Shown piece after piece: positions 27,329-34,944 of a stretch of DNA of 64,000 nucleotides (positions are counted from its first letter, which is position 1; every line of letters begins with the position of its first letter). The position numbers and the translations under genes are program-made. The notes below the pieces were generated by a model, which was given only the letters and a program-made list of their open reading frames with translations, ran no database searches and was not told the origin of the DNA. Origin of the DNA: Balneolaceae bacterium (GTDB lineage: Bacteria; Bacteroidota; Rhodothermia; Balneolales; Balneolaceae); contig JAEPQE010000002.1 in NCBI GenBank assembly GCA_017640665.1, forward strand, positions 806,001 to 870,000, given 5' to 3'.

Positions 27329-27873
27329 TGAAAATTAACTGCTCTGTCTACATTGCTACAAGTCTGGATGGTTTTATTGCAAAACCGGATGGTAATATAG
27401 AATGGCTACATGATCCCTCCTTCACTATTGAAGGAGAGGATTTTGGTTATTCCGACTACATGGGGTCTATCGATGCGCTTATCATGGGGAGGAACACCTT
27501 CGAACAAGTACTCACTTTTGGAGACTGGCCCTATCAAAAACCGGTTATTGTTCTCAGTTCTAAATCATTGAACATTACTGAAGAGTTAGAAGAAAAAGTC
27601 CACCTGACGGGTGGCAGCCCTGTTGAAATTCTTGATTGGGCAACCAAAAAGTTTGGTTACAAAAGCTTCTACATTGATGGGGGCACTACGATTCAGAGAT
27701 TCCTAAGTGCAAGTTTGATTGATCAACTTACCATCACGAAAATTCCTGTCATTTTAGGTCAGGGAATCCCCCTTTTTGATAAGATAGCTAACGACCTCAG
27801 ACTTGAACTCATTGATTTGATTAAATTTGAGAATGGCTTTGTCCAGCTCATTTATCAACCAAAATATAAGTAG
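27328..27873 (+). CDS. dihydrofolate reductase-like protein (RibD C-terminal domain family)
   Basis: 181 residues from the ATG at 27328; an in-frame TTG at 27316 is inside the previous gene and is not needed. Start NCSVYIATSLDGFIAKPDG, then DALIMGRNTFEQVLTFGDWP and YIDGGTTIQRFLSASLIDQL are typical of the RibD_C/DHFR-like reductase family (NADPH-dependent, YyaP-like). Substrate unknown. Coupled to the DinB gene by TAATG, with a small gene starting 3 bp after its stop. Confidence 0.88.
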   Translation: MKINCSVYIATSLDGFIAKPDGNIEWLHDPSFTIEGEDFGYSDYMGSIDALIMGRNTFEQVLTFGDWPYQKPVIVLSSKSLNITEELEEKVHLTGGSPVEILDWATKKFGYKSFYIDGGTTIQRFLSASLIDQLTITKIPVILGQGIPLFDKIANDLRLELIDLIKFENGFVQLIYQPKYK

Positions 27874-27875
27874 CC

Positions 27876-28121
27876 ATGAACCCAACCAGACTAAAAACGG
27901 GATTTCAGTGTCTGGTTTTCAGCACAAATATTGATGACGACCTGAAAGCCGCACGCCTTATTTATATTCTTGAGAAAACGCCCGGCGTACAAGATTGGAA
28001 TCTGGATATAGAAGACTGTGATCATGTACTAAGAATAGATTATCAATCGATGGATTTAGATTCCCTACTCAGTGATCTGTCTTTTTTTGAGATTTCACTT
28101 AGGGAACTCCCGATTTGGTGA
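27876..28121 (+). CDS. small hypothetical protein, possibly HMA-like fold
   Basis: 81 residues beginning 3 bp after the reductase stops. Pattern: strand FQCLVFSTNI, helix DLKAARLIYILEKT, strand DWNLDIEDCDHVLRIDY, helix DSLLSDLSFF, strand EISLREL. This resembles the beta-alpha-beta-beta-alpha-beta outline of heavy-metal-associated domains, but the CxxC metal motif is absent. Probably one transcript with the DinB-like and reductase genes. No function assigned. Confidence 0.6.
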   Translation: MNPTRLKTGFQCLVFSTNIDDDLKAARLIYILEKTPGVQDWNLDIEDCDHVLRIDYQSMDLDSLLSDLSFFEISLRELPIW

Positions 28122-28190
28122 ATACTTTTATAGGCTTGAATCTTTATCTCATTCATCGTAATTAATTTGATAACCTAAAATTATCGGATT

Positions 28191-28685
28191 ATGAATCTGA
28201 ATTATAAAGTTCCGGCACAAACACGAATCGGACATGTACATCTGAAAGTTTCAGACCTCAAGCGCTCACTTGATTTCTATTGTGACCTGCTGGGATTTGA
28301 GTTAGTTACCAGGTATGGAGATCAGGCTGCTTTTATATCTGCCGGTGGATATCATCATCATATCGGATTGAATACCTGGAACAGTCTTGGAGCTCCTCCG
28401 GCTCCGAAAACAAGCCCCGGACTTTTTCATACAGCCATCCTCTACCCTTCCCGTAAAGATCTTGCTGAGATTCTAAAGCGATTATTGGAAACCAATTATC
28501 CTCTCACCGGAGCTTCCGATCATGGCGTTTCAGAAGCCCTCTATCTCGATGATCCTGACGAAAACGGAATGGAACTATATTGGGATCGGCCTGATGATCA
28601 ATGGCCGCGTAAATCAGACGGCTCGATAGAAATGTTCACTAAACCTCTTGATTTGACAGACGTTTTAAGGGAACTCTCTCGTTAA
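28191..28685 (+). CDS. VOC family protein (glyoxalase/extradiol dioxygenase superfamily)
   Basis: 164 residues. One complete VOC pair: GHVHLKVSDLKRSLDFYCDL, then FHTAILYPSRKDLAEILKRL and YLDDPDENGMELYWDRP. Metal-ligand-like residues are the His of GHVHL, the His of GLFHTAIL and the Glu of NGMELY, matching the CatE/BphC-like small members. Substrate unknown. An 8-bp hairpin at 28721-28741 separates it from the S1/P1 nuclease. Confidence 0.87.
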   Translation: MNLNYKVPAQTRIGHVHLKVSDLKRSLDFYCDLLGFELVTRYGDQAAFISAGGYHHHIGLNTWNSLGAPPAPKTSPGLFHTAILYPSRKDLAEILKRLLETNYPLTGASDHGVSEALYLDDPDENGMELYWDRPDDQWPRKSDGSIEMFTKPLDLTDVLRELSR

Positions 28686-28720
28686 GCAAACCTTTACAAA
28701 TTCGTATTATGATTTTTTTC

Positions 28721-28741
28721 AGGGAATGGCTAGCATTCCCT
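28721..28741. promoter_or_regulatory. perfect hairpin in the 5' region of the S1/P1 nuclease gene
   Basis: AGGGAATG-GCTAG-CATTCCCT: an 8-bp perfect stem with a 5-nt loop, 35 bp after the VOC gene stop and 23 bp before the nuclease ATG. It has no T tract on either exit side, so a classic intrinsic terminator is unlikely; it may be a regulator-binding palindrome or an mRNA structure. Confidence 0.45.
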
Positions 28742-28764
28742 AAATACAAAACACATTTACATCC

Positions 28765-29547
28765 ATGAAAATCGCACTTTTAATCATCACTCTTCTCCTT
28801 CCTTTTAATAGTCTTGACGAAGAAGCACGCCGATGGGGACAAATTGGTCACCGGACTACCGGGCATATCGCTACTCAATTATTAACTGACAACGCTGCTG
28901 AGGAAGTACATCGCGTACTTAATGGTAATTCTTTGGCAGAGGTAAGTACCTGGATGGATGAAGTACGATCTGATCGTAGTTTCCGCTATATGAGCCCGTG
29001 GCATTATTGCACTATTCCGGAAGGAAAAACCTACGAAGAAGCAGGGACACCGGAAGAAGGTGACATCATCTGGGCGATCGACAAAATGGTTACGGAACTG
29101 AAATCCGGTGAATTATCAGCAGAACAGGAAGCCATTAACTTGAAAGTACTTGTGCATTTGGTTGGAGATTTACATCAACCACTTCATGTGGGAAATGGTA
29201 CCGATCGCGGAGGAAATGATGTTCGTGTACAATGGTTTGGAGGAAATTCGAACCTACACCGTGTATGGGATTCTGAAATGATTGATGGCAAACAGCTCAG
29301 CTTTACTGAACTTGCAGACTTTATTGATGATCAACTGAATGAGGAAACTATTAATGAATGGCAATCTACTACTGTTTTGGATTGGGCGTATGAATCTCAG
29401 GAATTACTTGATCAGGTTTATGAATACCCTGAAAACGGCAGACTTGGATATGAATACTCATTCCTCAATTTTGATACGGTAGAGAAAAGATTATTACAGG
29501 CTGGTGTTAGACTTGCCGGTTTAATCAATGAAATCTACGCTAACTAA
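28765..29547 (+). CDS. S1/P1 nuclease family protein
   Basis: 260 residues, exported. Zn-dependent nucleases of this family cleave single-stranded nucleic acid and 3'-nucleotides. Motifs are RRWGQIGHRTTGHIA, STWMDEVRSD, PWHYCTIP, HLVGDLHQPLHVGNGTDRGG and LHRVWDSEMI, covering the expected zinc ligands. Oddity: the family's Zn ligand is normally the mature N-terminal Trp after signal cleavage, but here six residues (DEEARR) separate the hydrophobic signal (MKIALLIITLLLPFNSL) from Trp24, with no obvious cleavage motif at the Trp. Confidence 0.9.
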   Translation: MKIALLIITLLLPFNSLDEEARRWGQIGHRTTGHIATQLLTDNAAEEVHRVLNGNSLAEVSTWMDEVRSDRSFRYMSPWHYCTIPEGKTYEEAGTPEEGDIIWAIDKMVTELKSGELSAEQEAINLKVLVHLVGDLHQPLHVGNGTDRGGNDVRVQWFGGNSNLHRVWDSEMIDGKQLSFTELADFIDDQLNEETINEWQSTTVLDWAYESQELLDQVYEYPENGRLGYEYSFLNFDTVEKRLLQAGVRLAGLINEIYAN

Positions 29548-29566
29548 TACTCACTTATTTTTTAAC

Positions 29567-30466
29567 ATGAAAACTTCTATCCCAAAAACTACTGGCATAG
29601 TTATGCTTGCTGTGCTTTTCATTGCTTCCTGTGCACCTAAAGAAGAACCAAAAACGAAAGACTGGAAACGAGGGCAGGATTTTAGTACCGTTTCTTTTTC
29701 TGTTGAAGGATTTGACGGCCCTGAGGCAGTACGTTACGATGAGGAGTTAGATGTATACTTTGTTTCCTGTTTTGTAGGATCAACTTCAGGAGATGCAAAT
29801 GGATATGTTTCCAGGGTATCTTCTAATGGTGTAATCGAAGAGCTACGATTTATGACCGGAACAGAAGAATATCCTTTTGATGCCGGCCGTGGGATGTATA
29901 TCACAGGAGATACGCTCTGGGTTGCAGATCATTCCGGAGTTCATTACTTCAATAAAAAGTCTGGTGATCACCTTGGGTTTGTAGATTTCAGTGATTTTGA
30001 AACTGGCTTCATTAATGATATTGTAGAAAAAGATGGTGATTTATATGTAACAGATACCGGGCAACGCAAGCTATATCGGATTAGGGATTTTGAGGCAGAA
30101 CTTGTGAAGGATAATCTCCCGATCATGCCCAACGGTATCACAAAATTGCCAGATGGAAATTTGGTATTTGCGCCCTGGAATGATGGACCTGAAATCTACC
30201 AGTACGATGTTGAGACTGACATGCTTTCGGTTTATGGTACTGCAGCAGGAAGCGATAATTACGATGGAATCGAGTTCTACGATGGCGCACTTATTACCTC
30301 CACTCAGTTCGATTCCAGCCTGCATTTGATGATTGATGGAAAAGATGAGTTATTCATCAAACTTCCCGGGCGTCCTGCCGATATCGCCATTGACCCGAAT
30401 CGTGGTGTTGTTGCAGTACCTTATGTTGCGCTAAACCGTGTAGATTTCTGGGTGCTTAAAGAATAA
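29567..30466 (+). CDS. SMP-30/gluconolactonase-like beta-propeller lipoprotein
   Basis: 299 residues from the ATG at 29567, which gives a lipoprotein signal (GIVMLAVLFIASC, Cys22); the in-frame ATG at 29528 overlaps the previous gene. The mature part reads as a six-bladed propeller of SMP-30/NHL style: VSFSVEGFDGPEAVRYDEEL, RGMYITGDTLWVADHSGV, VTDTGQRKLYRI, PNGITKLPDGNLVFAPW and KLPGRPADIAIDPNRGVVAV. A lactonase or vitamin/sugar-binding role is a family guess. It starts 20 bp after the nuclease, so the pair may be co-expressed. Confidence 0.8.
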   Translation: MKTSIPKTTGIVMLAVLFIASCAPKEEPKTKDWKRGQDFSTVSFSVEGFDGPEAVRYDEELDVYFVSCFVGSTSGDANGYVSRVSSNGVIEELRFMTGTEEYPFDAGRGMYITGDTLWVADHSGVHYFNKKSGDHLGFVDFSDFETGFINDIVEKDGDLYVTDTGQRKLYRIRDFEAELVKDNLPIMPNGITKLPDGNLVFAPWNDGPEIYQYDVETDMLSVYGTAAGSDNYDGIEFYDGALITSTQFDSSLHLMIDGKDELFIKLPGRPADIAIDPNRGVVAVPYVALNRVDFWVLKE

Positions 30467-30470
30467 TGTA

Positions 30471-31736
30471 TTAGTTGAGTTCGCTTTCAAGTAAAAGCTC
30501 TTTTCGAATGATTTCTTCTCCCCTGAGTATTTCTAACCTCAGCCGTTTTCCTTCTTCTTCGAATAGCTTATTGAGTTCATTAAGCTCATAATACTGACTC
30601 CCTTTTCTATTGATTTCAACAAGAATATCGCCTTTCCTGATATCAGCCTTATGTGCAGCAGAGCTATCTCTTACATGAGTTACTGAGTAAACAGGCACGT
30701 TCGGATAGGGGGTTGCAATTTCCATACCGGCTATGTTGTAAGAAAAATCTTCTCTGAAAAACCTGGACGGCTTCATTATCATTGTTCCCTCTTTATAGTT
30801 GATGAACACCTTAAACCTCCTCAGTACCTCCGCACCAATACTACCATCCCGCTCACTATAATTTAAAGCTCTGCGAATGCCATCTTCGTCAGGATACGAT
30901 GCAACTATATCACTCAAGTTATACTTGTCTATTGAGAGCGTATCAATTCTTCCTAGATATCCATGAATTTCCCCGCTTATACCGCTTCCCAAAAAAGACC
31001 TTATCCTTTTTTCTGGTAGATGAATATCCTCGTTAGCAGTATGATATAAAGCCATACCATGGCTGGCGCCCGAATCAAGTAATAACTTTACTTGCAGAGT
31101 TGTACCATCTTTTTGAGTTAAATCAACATCCAGATAAGGTTTTTGCCTGAACAGATTAATTGGAACCGTGATCCATTTATCGCTTTCGCTTTTAGATTTA
31201 TACTTATTACTATATTTGTGATGTTCATGCAGAATTACACGTTCCTCCCTGTAATCAAGCTCTACAATAAAATCTTTGAAAAGACTGTATCCTATCAATC
31301 CATTTACTTTTTTCCCGAGCAAACTGGACAGGTGAAAGATATCTTCTTTCATAATCAGTACATCCTGATCTAACCCAACGGCTTTACCTATTTCAATCTT
31401 ATTGCCGGGAGCATAATAAGCCTCAGTAGACTCTCCCTCTCCTAAACCACTTATTCTAACTGTTCGTATATAGTTTAGTGCAATTACATCATCCTCGCTC
31501 AACTCAGTAATTAATGTTGAAGAAACTCCTGTATCTAGTATAAAGCGAAGTGTGTCGGAGTCATTAATTGAAATTGGAATAACCATCAGGTTATTTATTA
31601 GGTCGAACGGAACAACAACCTTGCGATCTCTCCAGGAATCAAGCTCAAACTTTCCGATTTCATTTAATTGTGGGTAACCGTTAGTCCCAAACAGGGCTAA
31701 CATAAGTACCAGCACACATAATTTACGTACAATCAT
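30471..31736 (-). CDS. exported twin retropepsin-like aspartic protease with PDZ domain
   Basis: 421 residues with signal peptide (LCVLVLMLALFGTNG). Two retropepsin-like half-domains are visible: the first (about 45-170) with FILDTGVSST and GLIGYSLF, the second (about 195-325) with KLLLDSGASHGMAL and DGSIGAEVLRRF. Both DTG/DSG Asp residues are present, so one chain may make its own pepsin-like dimer. A C-terminal PDZ domain (about 345-420) reads HKADIRKGDILVEINRKG. Convergent with the SMP-30 gene, 4 bp between stops. Substrate unknown. Confidence 0.85.
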   Translation of the reverse strand: MIVRKLCVLVLMLALFGTNGYPQLNEIGKFELDSWRDRKVVVPFDLINNLMVIPISINDSDTLRFILDTGVSSTLITELSEDDVIALNYIRTVRISGLGEGESTEAYYAPGNKIEIGKAVGLDQDVLIMKEDIFHLSSLLGKKVNGLIGYSLFKDFIVELDYREERVILHEHHKYSNKYKSKSESDKWITVPINLFRQKPYLDVDLTQKDGTTLQVKLLLDSGASHGMALYHTANEDIHLPEKRIRSFLGSGISGEIHGYLGRIDTLSIDKYNLSDIVASYPDEDGIRRALNYSERDGSIGAEVLRRFKVFINYKEGTMIMKPSRFFREDFSYNIAGMEIATPYPNVPVYSVTHVRDSSAAHKADIRKGDILVEINRKGSQYYELNELNKLFEEEGKRLRLEILRGEEIIRKELLLESELN

Positions 31737-31888
31737 AGTTTCAAGGGTCTACTCCTTTTATCCGATTTACCCTACCCACGCTGTATTATAACAAATACTT
31801 TCCCTACTGAACATACCAAACACTAATTTTTTAATCCTTAGCGTATTGCTTACCATTAGCTCAAAATCTATGCTTAAGTACAGTTACA

Positions 31889-32872
31889 ATGCCTGATGTA
31901 AGAAAAGTAAAGTGGGGTGTTTTAAGTACCGCCAACATAGGAGTCAACAGTGTGATTCCTTCCATGCAAAAAAGCCGGTTGTGTGAAATAGTGGCTATCT
32001 CTTCCCGAAATATAGAAAATGCTAGAACAGCAGCTCAGAAACTGGAAATCTCAAAATTTTTCGGCTCTTATGAAGAACTTTTAGCTGATCCTGAGATCGA
32101 AGCAATTTATAATCCTCTTCCAAATCATCTACATGTACCCTGGACTATAAAAGCACTGGAAGCAGGAAAACATGTTCTTTGTGAGAAACCAATTTCTATC
32201 ACCGCAAAGGAGGCTCAATCGCTTATTGATGCAACTGAAAAGTACCCTCAATTAAAAGTGATGGAAGCATTTATGTATCGTTTTCATCCCCAATGGGAAA
32301 AAGTGAAAGAGATCATTAAAAGCGGGGTAATCGGAGATCTTCGTTGCACTAATTCAGTATTTACTTATCACAATGTAGATCCCGACAATGTGAGGAATCA
32401 AGCCAATATCGGAGGAGGTGGAATGCTTGACATCGGGTGCTATTGTATCAATCTTTCCCGTTTTCTGTTTGAACGTGAACCTATTAACATACAGTCTTTT
32501 GTGGATTATGATCCTGTGTTTAATACCGACCGACTGGTTTCCGGAATACTCGAGTTTGAAGGCGGAATAGCTAATTTTTTGTGTTCTACACAATTAGATC
32601 ACAGGCAATCTGCTACCATTTACGGAACTAAAGGTTATATGGAATTAAATATTCCTTTTAACTCAGCAAACGAGGTAACGCGAAAACTCAAGCTCCATAA
32701 AGGCGGTGAAACCGAGACGATTTTCTTTGAAACCTGTGACCAATACATATTACAAGGTGACGCATTTTCGAAAGCGATTTTGGATGACACACCTGTCCCA
32801 AACTCTCTTGAAGACTCCCTTGCAAATATGAAAGTAATTGATCAAATCTTAGGTAAAAATAATAATGGCTGA
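31889..32872 (+). CDS. Gfo/Idh/MocA family oxidoreductase
   Basis: 327 residues. NAD(P)-binding Rossmann start VKWGVLSTANIGVNSVIPS, then NPLPNHLHVPWTIKALEAGK, the family signature HVLCEKPISITAKEAQ and active-site stretch MEAFMYRFHPQW. A C-terminal substrate domain has GGGMLDIGCYCINLSRFLF. Typical substrates are sugars or sugar-like alcohols (trans-dihydrodiol/scyllo-inositol-type dehydrogenases). The exact substrate is unknown. Its last 8 nt overlap the TerC start. Confidence 0.9.
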   Translation: MPDVRKVKWGVLSTANIGVNSVIPSMQKSRLCEIVAISSRNIENARTAAQKLEISKFFGSYEELLADPEIEAIYNPLPNHLHVPWTIKALEAGKHVLCEKPISITAKEAQSLIDATEKYPQLKVMEAFMYRFHPQWEKVKEIIKSGVIGDLRCTNSVFTYHNVDPDNVRNQANIGGGGMLDIGCYCINLSRFLFEREPINIQSFVDYDPVFNTDRLVSGILEFEGGIANFLCSTQLDHRQSATIYGTKGYMELNIPFNSANEVTRKLKLHKGGETETIFFETCDQYILQGDAFSKAILDDTPVPNSLEDSLANMKVIDQILGKNNNG

Positions 32873-33581
32873 TATTCTTGGAATTCTTGCGCTGCTTATT
32901 GGACTTGAACTCGTACTTGGAGTAGATAATATTCTTGTTATCTCCATTTTTGTTAGCCGACTTAAAAAAGAAGAGCAACAAAAAGCCCGGATTATTGGTC
33001 TTGCCTTGGCGATGATTGCCCGAATCGTACTCCTTTTTCTTCTACTTCAACTCACTGAACTAACTAATCCTGTACTCTGGCACTTTTCCGTTCGTGATTT
33101 GATTCTGGTTATAGGCGGATTGTTTCTGATCTACAAAGCGGTTAAAGAAATCCATCATACTGTTGAGTTAAAAGATGAACTTATTGACGAAGCTGAAGCT
33201 GCAAAAAAGAATACCTTCCGCTCTGTAATTACTCAGATTGTACTGCTTGATATTGTTTTCTCGGTAGACTCTGTGATAACTGCAATCGGACTTACAGACG
33301 AAGTTTGGGTTATAGTTACAGCAGTAATTCTCTCGTTCATAGGGATTTTGATCTTTGCCAAACCAATAGGTGAATTCATCCTTGAAAATCCGGCTTTAAA
33401 AATTCTTGCCCTCTCATTCCTGATTAGTATCGGGATTACTATTTTTATGGAAGGTTTTCACAAAGAAGTACCAAAGGCTTATATCTATCTACCAATGGGT
33501 TTTGCACTTGCTGTGGAGTTGTTACAAATGCGCTATGCTAAAAACCGGAAGAAATTCAATTCGAATGACTCACCATTATGA
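32865..33581 (+). CDS. TerC family integral membrane protein
   Basis: 238 residues, about seven membrane helices. TerC signatures: LELVLGVDNILVISIFVSRL, QIVLLDIVFSVDSVITAIGL and the closing helix AYIYLPMGFALAVELLQM. The acidic residues in the two repeat helices (GVDN and SVDS) are the predicted ion-binding positions. TerC-family proteins export Mn2+ or protect against tellurite. It overlaps the oxidoreductase by 8 nt, implying coupled translation. Confidence 0.92.
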   Translation: MADILGILALLIGLELVLGVDNILVISIFVSRLKKEEQQKARIIGLALAMIARIVLLFLLLQLTELTNPVLWHFSVRDLILVIGGLFLIYKAVKEIHHTVELKDELIDEAEAAKKNTFRSVITQIVLLDIVFSVDSVITAIGLTDEVWVIVTAVILSFIGILIFAKPIGEFILENPALKILALSFLISIGITIFMEGFHKEVPKAYIYLPMGFALAVELLQMRYAKNRKKFNSNDSPL

Positions 33582-33680
33582 TAAAATATTTAGCATAGTA
33601 GTTAATGAAGCAGGTGTAGTATCGATATACTTTCGGAAAAAGGTTTATGATCGAATGGTTATTGAACCGATAAGGTTAGC

Positions 33681-33712
33681 TGTGCAATATCTGTGTTAAA
33701 TTCGTACTTTTG
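33681..33712 (+). promoter_or_regulatory. candidate promoter of the desaturase gene
   Basis: TACTTTTG (33705-33712) fits TAnnTTTG; a TGTG at 33681-33684 lies 20 bp upstream in the -33 position. The start codon is at 33744, leaving a ~25-nt leader. Fair match to the group consensus. Confidence 0.5.
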
Positions 33713-33743
33713 TCAGATTATTAAATTCTAAAAAATCGTTGAT

Positions 33744-34847
33744 ATGCCATCTCTTGTTACGTTTAATAATAAAATTGATAAAGAGTTCAATAAGGCTGTT
33801 AAAAAAAGGGTGAACGAATATTTTGAGAAGAACAATCTCTCAAAACACGCCAATGCAGCAATGATCGTCAAAACTATTGTGATTTTAGCTACCTACTGGG
33901 GCGCTTATGCATTGATCATGAGTGGGCTGTTTTCATTACCTCAAATGTGGCTTTTATGCGCTGTAATGGGGATTGGAATGGCTGGTATAGGGTTTTCGAT
34001 AACTCATGATGCTCTTCATGGAGCTTATTCTTCTAACAGTTCAGTTAATAATTTTCTGGGAATTTTCTTCGATTTAGTAGGTGCTAATGGCTATATCTGG
34101 AAAATAACCCACAATATTATTCATCATACCTATACCAATATTCATGGTCATGATGAAGATCTTGAAGTAGCAGAATTTATCAGACTTTCTCCACATACTG
34201 AATATAAGCCAGTTCATCGTTTACAGCATGTATTGGCTTTTCCGGCTTACAGCTTTGCTACATTCTTCTGGGTGTTCGTTAAAGATTACTGGTACTTCTT
34301 TAAGTCACCTCTTGGTCCTTATGAAAACAAAAATCATCCAACCAAAGAATGGATTAAACTTATTGTAACCAAGGTAATTTACTACACCGTGATGATTGTA
34401 CTCCCTCTCTTATTACTGGATATAGTCTGGTGGCAATGGCTTATTGGTTTCACTACGCTTCATTTGGTTGCGGGACTAATCCTCGGGATTATTTTCCAGT
34501 TGGCGCATGTGGTTGAGTCCACCACTCATCCAATTCCGAATGAAGATAATATGATCGAAAACCATTGGGTGATTCATGAAATGCTAACCACTAATAACTT
34601 TGCCCGAAGAAATAAAGCCCTTTCCTGGTATATAGGCGGGCTAAATTATCAGATCGAACATCACTTGTTTCCTAAAGTATGTAGTATTCACTATCCAAAT
34701 ATTAGTCCTATTGTAGAGGAAACCGCAAAAGAATTTGGTATTCCTTATAATTGCCACGAAACATTTAGCGAGGCAGTAGCATCCCATTATCGTACATTAA
34801 AAAAATTCGGAGACCCTGAATTTAAGTGGTCACCAGCAACTACTTAA
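33744..34847 (+). CDS. membrane fatty acid (acyl-lipid/acyl-CoA) desaturase
   Basis: 367 residues. The three histidine boxes of membrane desaturases are present: SITHDALHGAY, KITHNIIHHTYTNI and YQIEHHLFP. Hydrophobic pairs lie between the boxes (about 48-85 and 205-255). An extra stretch WVIHEMLTTNNFARRNKAL is shared with linoleoyl-CoA-type desaturases (front-end desaturase-like group). It introduces double bonds into membrane lipids using a ferredoxin or flavodoxin donor, and often responds to cold. Followed by a strong terminator at 34868, so it is its own transcription unit. Confidence 0.93.
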   Translation: MPSLVTFNNKIDKEFNKAVKKRVNEYFEKNNLSKHANAAMIVKTIVILATYWGAYALIMSGLFSLPQMWLLCAVMGIGMAGIGFSITHDALHGAYSSNSSVNNFLGIFFDLVGANGYIWKITHNIIHHTYTNIHGHDEDLEVAEFIRLSPHTEYKPVHRLQHVLAFPAYSFATFFWVFVKDYWYFFKSPLGPYENKNHPTKEWIKLIVTKVIYYTVMIVLPLLLLDIVWWQWLIGFTTLHLVAGLILGIIFQLAHVVESTTHPIPNEDNMIENHWVIHEMLTTNNFARRNKALSWYIGGLNYQIEHHLFPKVCSIHYPNISPIVEETAKEFGIPYNCHETFSEAVASHYRTLKKFGDPEFKWSPATT

Positions 34848-34867
34848 CTAGTTGCAAGCATAACATT

Positions 34868-34896
34868 AAGCCACGTTTGAAACGTGGCTTTTTTTG
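34868..34896 (+). terminator. Rho-independent terminator after the desaturase gene
   Basis: AAGCCACGTTTGAAACGTGGCTT is an almost perfect 10-11 bp stem with a tiny loop, running into TTTTTTTG. It is the clearest intrinsic terminator in the window, 20 bp after the desaturase stop. Its T tract overlaps a TTG that has been read as the next gene's start, which makes that start unlikely. Confidence 0.9.
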
Positions 34897-34944
34897 TTCT
34901 TTTTTCTATACATTGGGTATATCAAATACGTCAAAATCTTTCCC

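Noticed and set aside
33502-33699. Plus-strand frame overlapping the 3' end of the TerC gene
   Set aside because: It is an out-of-frame shadow of terC that runs into the desaturase promoter region.
34894-34944. Start of hybrid kinase 1 at TTG 34894
   Set aside because: It falls inside the T tract of the strong terminator at 34868; the TTG at 34945 begins a normal signal peptide.
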